From NCBI GenBank assembly GCA_043784465.1, contig JAYVYJ010000255.1, forward strand, positions 1-7,173: a stretch of 7,173 nt of DNA, written 5' to 3'. This DNA comes from Roseiarcus sp043784465 (GTDB lineage Bacteria > Pseudomonadota > Alphaproteobacteria > Rhizobiales > Beijerinckiaceae). The position numbers and the translations under genes were made by a program. The first letter of the stretch is position 1; each line of letters begins with the position of its first letter. The notes beneath the pieces are model-generated. The model was not told where the DNA came from. It worked only from the letters and a program-made list of their open reading frames with translations, and ran no database searches. This document shows positions 4,457 through 7,173 of this stretch, in pieces.

Positions 4457-6937
4457 TCACCCCATCGCGCCTTTCACCGTCTCGATCAATTGCTTGAGCG
4501 AGAACGGTTTTTGTAAAAACTGGAACTCCATCCCGTCGGGCAATGAGCGCGCGAAGGCGTCGTCCGCGTAGCCTGATACGAACACGACCTTGGCCATCAC
4601 GCCTCGATTGCGCAATTCCATCAGCATCGAGGGACCGTCCATTTCCGGCATGATGACGTCGGAGACGATGAGATCGAGCTTACCTTCCATCTCCTCGACG
4701 ACGCGTAAGCCGTCGAGGCCGCTGTCGGCCTCCAGCACCGTGTAGCCGCGCGACACCAGCGCGCGCGCGGCGAAGGCGCGCACCGCCTCCTCGTCCTCCA
4801 CCAGCAGGATCGAGCCTTGCCCGGTCAGGTCGGCGGCGGGTTTGACCTCCGGCTTTTTCGGAACCTCGACGACGGGTTCGGCGATGTGGCGCGGCAGCAG
4901 GATGCGGAAGGTCGCGCCCTTCCCGGGCGCGCTGTGGCAGAACACGTAGCCGCCGGTCTGCTTAACGATGCCATAGACCATCGAGAGGCCAAGGCCCGTG
5001 CCCTTGCCGACCTCCTTGGTCGTAAAGAACGGCTCGAAAATCTTGGCCATCACGTCGGGCGGGATGCCCGTGCCGGTGTCCTGCACCTCGACCAGAACAT
5101 ATTCGGCGGGCAGAAGCGATTTCTCTTCGAAGGCGGCGCAATCGGGCGGCGCGACGTTGCGGGTGCGCAGCGTGATGCGCCCGCCTTCGGGCATCGCGTC
5201 GCGCGCGTTGACCACGAGATTGACGACGACCTGTTCGAACTGGTTGAGATCGGCCTTGACCAGCCACAGGTCGCGCCCGTGGTTGACGTCGAGTTCGACT
5301 TTTTCGCCCACCAGTCGCCGCAGCATCATTTGCAGTTCCGAAAGCACGTCCGCCAGTTGCAGCACTTGCGGGCGCAGCGTCTGGCGGCGCGAGAAGGCGA
5401 GCAACTGGCGCACCAGACCCGCCGCGCGATTGGCGTTCTGGCGGATTTGCATGATGTCCTGGAACGAGGGATCGGTCGGCCTGTGGTTGACCAGCAGCAG
5501 GTCGGAATAGCCGATGATCGCCGTAAGCACGTTGTTAAAATCATGTGCGACGCCGCCGGCCAACTGGCCTACCGCCTGCATCTTCTGGCTCTGCGCGAAA
5601 CTCTCTTGAAGCGTGCGCTGCTCGGTCATGTCGAGCGCGATGACGTTGGCGCCCCCGTCCGCTTCCGCCGCCGAGATGAAGAAGCGCGCCGCGCGCTGGG
5701 CCTGACCCGCCAGCGTCGCGTCGACAGGGAGAATGTCGGCCTTGCCCTGCGCGGCGGAGGTGAGCGCGGCGCGCAATTCGGGTAGGTCGCGCTCCGCCAC
5801 CGCGGCGGGGAGGCCCGCCTTCATCGCGGCGGGCGCGAGCTTGGCGAAGGCCCCGTTGGCGCGGCGCACGACCCCTTCCGCCGACAGCGTCGCCAGCGGC
5901 AGGGGCGTGGCGTTGAACATACGCGAGAAGCGGGATTCCGCCGCCTCCGCGCTATGCGGCCCGGCTTCGCCGGCTCCCGCCTCCAGCACCAGCGTACGCG
6001 AGGGCGATGGCTTGCCGTCCGCGCCGAACTCGACCCGGTGGATCAACCGCGCGGGCTTGGACAACCCATGCCGTCGCTTGAGATCGACGACCGCCTCCAT
6101 CGTCTTGACCTCGCCCGGCCCGCCGACGCCGACGTCGAGCAGCGCCGATCCGTCGGCCGCCAGCAGATCGGAGAGCGTGAGCTGGCCGGGCGCAAATTCG
6201 GCGATGTCGTAATCCAGCCAGCCCGCCAGCGTCGCGTTCATGTACGCGACCGAGCCGTCCGCCTCCGCCGAGAAGAAGCCGGCGGGGGCGTGATCGAGAT
6301 AATCGATGGCGTGCTGGAGGTCCTGGAAAAAAGTCTCGTGGCGTTCGCGCTCGGGGGTGATGTCGCTCACCGTCCACAGCGCGGTCTGGCCGTGCGCGGC
6401 GCCGACGAGCGGGCGCACGCGGATTCTGTACCACGCCGCTTCGCCCGTACCCGAAAGCGGCGGCGACAGACGCACTTCCTCGACCGCCGCGCCGCCCGAG
6501 CGCGCCGCCTGACTCAGCCGGTAAATCGCCTGCGAAATTTCAGGGGCTCCGGAAAACAGCCGCTCGACGTTGCGCGCCGGCCCGCTTTGCCCGCCGCCGA
6601 GCGCCCGATAGGCCGGGTTGGCGTAGAGCACGCGCGAGGCTCCCGAGGTGACCAGATAGCCGTCCTCGCCGCTTTCCGCGATATCGCGCGCGAGATCGTA
6701 TTCCCCGCTTCGCCCGATGAAACGCACCAGCCCCGAGGCATACATGATGACGGCGAAGGCCCCGAACATCGCGAGGCCCGCAATGGTCATCGAGACCGCG
6801 CGGCGCCCGAGGTCGCCGGGCGCGAATACGAGCGCCAACGCGGAAGCGACTACGGCCACCAGCATCAGAACAATGAGGCCGGGGCGAACGAATCGTTCCA
6901 GTCCCCGGCCGCCGGGCGTCGTGGAAAGGGACGTCAT
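4457..6937 (-). CDS. cckA: Cell-cycle hybrid sensor histidine kinase CckA
   Basis: This 826-residue inner-membrane hybrid kinase matches CckA, which autophosphorylates on His, passes phosphate to its receiver Asp, and then via ChpT to CtrA and CpdR to control alphaproteobacterial cell-cycle progression. It can also act as a phosphatase. Two membrane helices (about 20-39 and 48-70) are followed by PAS-like domains (about 81-195, 205-318 and a weaker one at 334-440). The HisKA box is QLAGGVAHDFNNVLTAIIGY with H465. In the ATPase domain, the N box is N573/N577-ARDA, G1 is DTGTGIP (620-626), the F box is FEPFFTTK (634-641), and G2 is GKGTGLGL (644-651). The receiver (709-824) has E714/D715, phospho-acceptor D760, S788 and K810. 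All catalytic residues are present. ATG 6937 is chosen over a TTG at 7033, which overlaps the candidate -10. GGGAGG lies 12 bases upstream, a long spacing. Confidence 0.94.
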   Translation of the reverse strand: MTSLSTTPGGRGLERFVRPGLIVLMLVAVVASALALVFAPGDLGRRAVSMTIAGLAMFGAFAVIMYASGLVRFIGRSGEYDLARDIAESGEDGYLVTSGASRVLYANPAYRALGGGQSGPARNVERLFSGAPEISQAIYRLSQAARSGGAAVEEVRLSPPLSGTGEAAWYRIRVRPLVGAAHGQTALWTVSDITPERERHETFFQDLQHAIDYLDHAPAGFFSAEADGSVAYMNATLAGWLDYDIAEFAPGQLTLSDLLAADGSALLDVGVGGPGEVKTMEAVVDLKRRHGLSKPARLIHRVEFGADGKPSPSRTLVLEAGAGEAGPHSAEAAESRFSRMFNATPLPLATLSAEGVVRRANGAFAKLAPAAMKAGLPAAVAERDLPELRAALTSAAQGKADILPVDATLAGQAQRAARFFISAAEADGGANVIALDMTEQRTLQESFAQSQKMQAVGQLAGGVAHDFNNVLTAIIGYSDLLLVNHRPTDPSFQDIMQIRQNANRAAGLVRQLLAFSRRQTLRPQVLQLADVLSELQMMLRRLVGEKVELDVNHGRDLWLVKADLNQFEQVVVNLVVNARDAMPEGGRITLRTRNVAPPDCAAFEEKSLLPAEYVLVEVQDTGTGIPPDVMAKIFEPFFTTKEVGKGTGLGLSMVYGIVKQTGGYVFCHSAPGKGATFRILLPRHIAEPVVEVPKKPEVKPAADLTGQGSILLVEDEEAVRAFAARALVSRGYTVLEADSGLDGLRVVEEMEGKLDLIVSDVIMPEMDGPSMLMELRNRGVMAKVVFVSGYADDAFARSLPDGMEFQFLQKPFSLKQLIETVKGAMG

Positions 6938-7025
6938 GAGCGGAATTGGCCTCCCATCGGCGGCGGCGAAGCTCTGCGGCGCCACGCGGATCCCGCCGAC
7001 GCCCAGCCTGCGTCGTGCGCGCGGA

Positions 7026-7054
7026 ATTATCAATGTTTTGGCCGCCGTCTACAA
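7026..7054 (-). promoter_or_regulatory. Candidate cckA promoter
   Basis: On the minus strand TTGTAG (7049-7054) and GATAAT (7026-7031, 5/6 match to the -10 consensus) are spaced by 17 bases. Transcription would begin near 7019 and give a leader of about 80 bases before ATG 6937. The -35 is weak (TTG only), so an activator or another sigma factor may be involved. Confidence 0.4.
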
Positions 7055-7173
7055 AATTCGCTTATCCGCCACAGCAATAACGAATTTATGCGATTTTCAG
7101 GATATCGGCGTTTTGTTAACGATATGCCGGGCTAAAATGAAATTGGGTGCTTCCTTGCTGAGCCCATCGAAAC
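7055..7173. other. Right-edge intergenic DNA, possible start of a divergent gene
   Basis: This AT-richer stretch lies upstream of cckA. On the + strand an ATG at 7137 opens a frame to the window edge (MKLGASLLSPSK), one base after the stop of a 15-codon ORF (7088-7135). Neither has a clear ribosome binding site, so I do not call a gene. TTAACGAT (7116-7123) matches seven of eight bases of the CtrA half-site TTAACCAT, but no second TTAA follows at the usual 7-base spacing. Confidence 0.35.

Noticed and set aside
4817..5785. Long + strand open frame antisense to cckA
   Set aside because: It is Arg/His/Gln-rich shadow sequence opposite a well-conserved kinase coding region, with no recognisable domain, as is common in high-GC DNA.
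6938..7033. TTG start giving a 32-residue longer CckA
   Set aside because: The TTG overlaps the candidate -10 element, the extension is Arg-rich without family similarity, and ATG 6937 directly precedes the expected membrane region.
5954..7135. Second long + strand open frame antisense to cckA
   Set aside because: Same reason: a shadow frame opposite the PAS region with no domain and no initiation signal.
7088..7135. 15-codon ORF MRFSGYRRFVNDMPG upstream of ATG 7137
   Set aside because: There is no ribosome binding site and it is too short to judge; a leader peptide cannot be supported from one sequence.
1..7173. Search for mobile elements, CRISPR arrays, tRNA or rRNA genes and phage genes
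   Set aside because: I saw no transposase motifs, spaced repeat arrays, tRNA-like folds or phage proteins, and nearly all sequence is accounted for by six ordinary genes.

Overview
The window reads as ordinary chromosomal DNA from a high-GC alphaproteobacterium, most likely in the Rhizobiales/Hyphomicrobiales. The strongest clue is a full-length CckA hybrid histidine kinase, the cell-cycle kinase of alphaproteobacteria. The DUF2852 protein and the CoxD-like MoxR ATPase fit the same group. The genus cannot be read from the sequence. I see no insertion sequence, phage gene, CRISPR array, tRNA or rRNA.

Layout, left to right. Positions 68-913 (-) hold a MoxR-family AAA+ ATPase. Positions 978-1421 (-) hold a small membrane-anchored DUF2852 protein just upstream of it. 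Positions 1610-2236 (-) hold a TetR-family repressor, followed by a strong hairpin terminator (1541-1566). A promoter and 5' region (2237-2356) lead into a fatty acid desaturase (2357-3214, +). Its 3' end overlaps the 3' end of a sterol-desaturase/fatty-acid-hydroxylase family membrane protein (3191-4342, -). A 114-base gap rich in short repeats separates that gene from cckA (4457-6937, -). The right end (6938-7173) holds the cckA leader, a candidate promoter and AT-richer intergenic DNA.

The most interesting signal is a 19-bp inverted repeat of the form ATGTAAA-N5-TTTACAT that occurs twice. One copy is perfect and sits on the candidate promoter of the DUF2852-moxR unit (1439-1457). The other has one arm mismatch and abuts the tetR start codon (2235-2253). 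This is the arrangement expected if the TetR protein represses both its own gene and the DUF2852-moxR pair. It therefore suggests a small, ligand-controlled regulon built around an uncharacterised membrane protein and an AAA+ chaperone. The same palindrome moves the likely DUF2852 start from ATG 1451 to GTG 1421.

The two lipid enzymes both belong to membrane di-iron oxygenase families and lie tail to tail, so both probably modify lipid acyl chains or a related hydrophobic substrate. The desaturase has Gln in place of the first His of its third histidine box. CckA is the core of the CckA-ChpT-CtrA phosphorelay and is probably functionally unrelated to its neighbours. All functional statements come from motifs read by eye; no database search was run.
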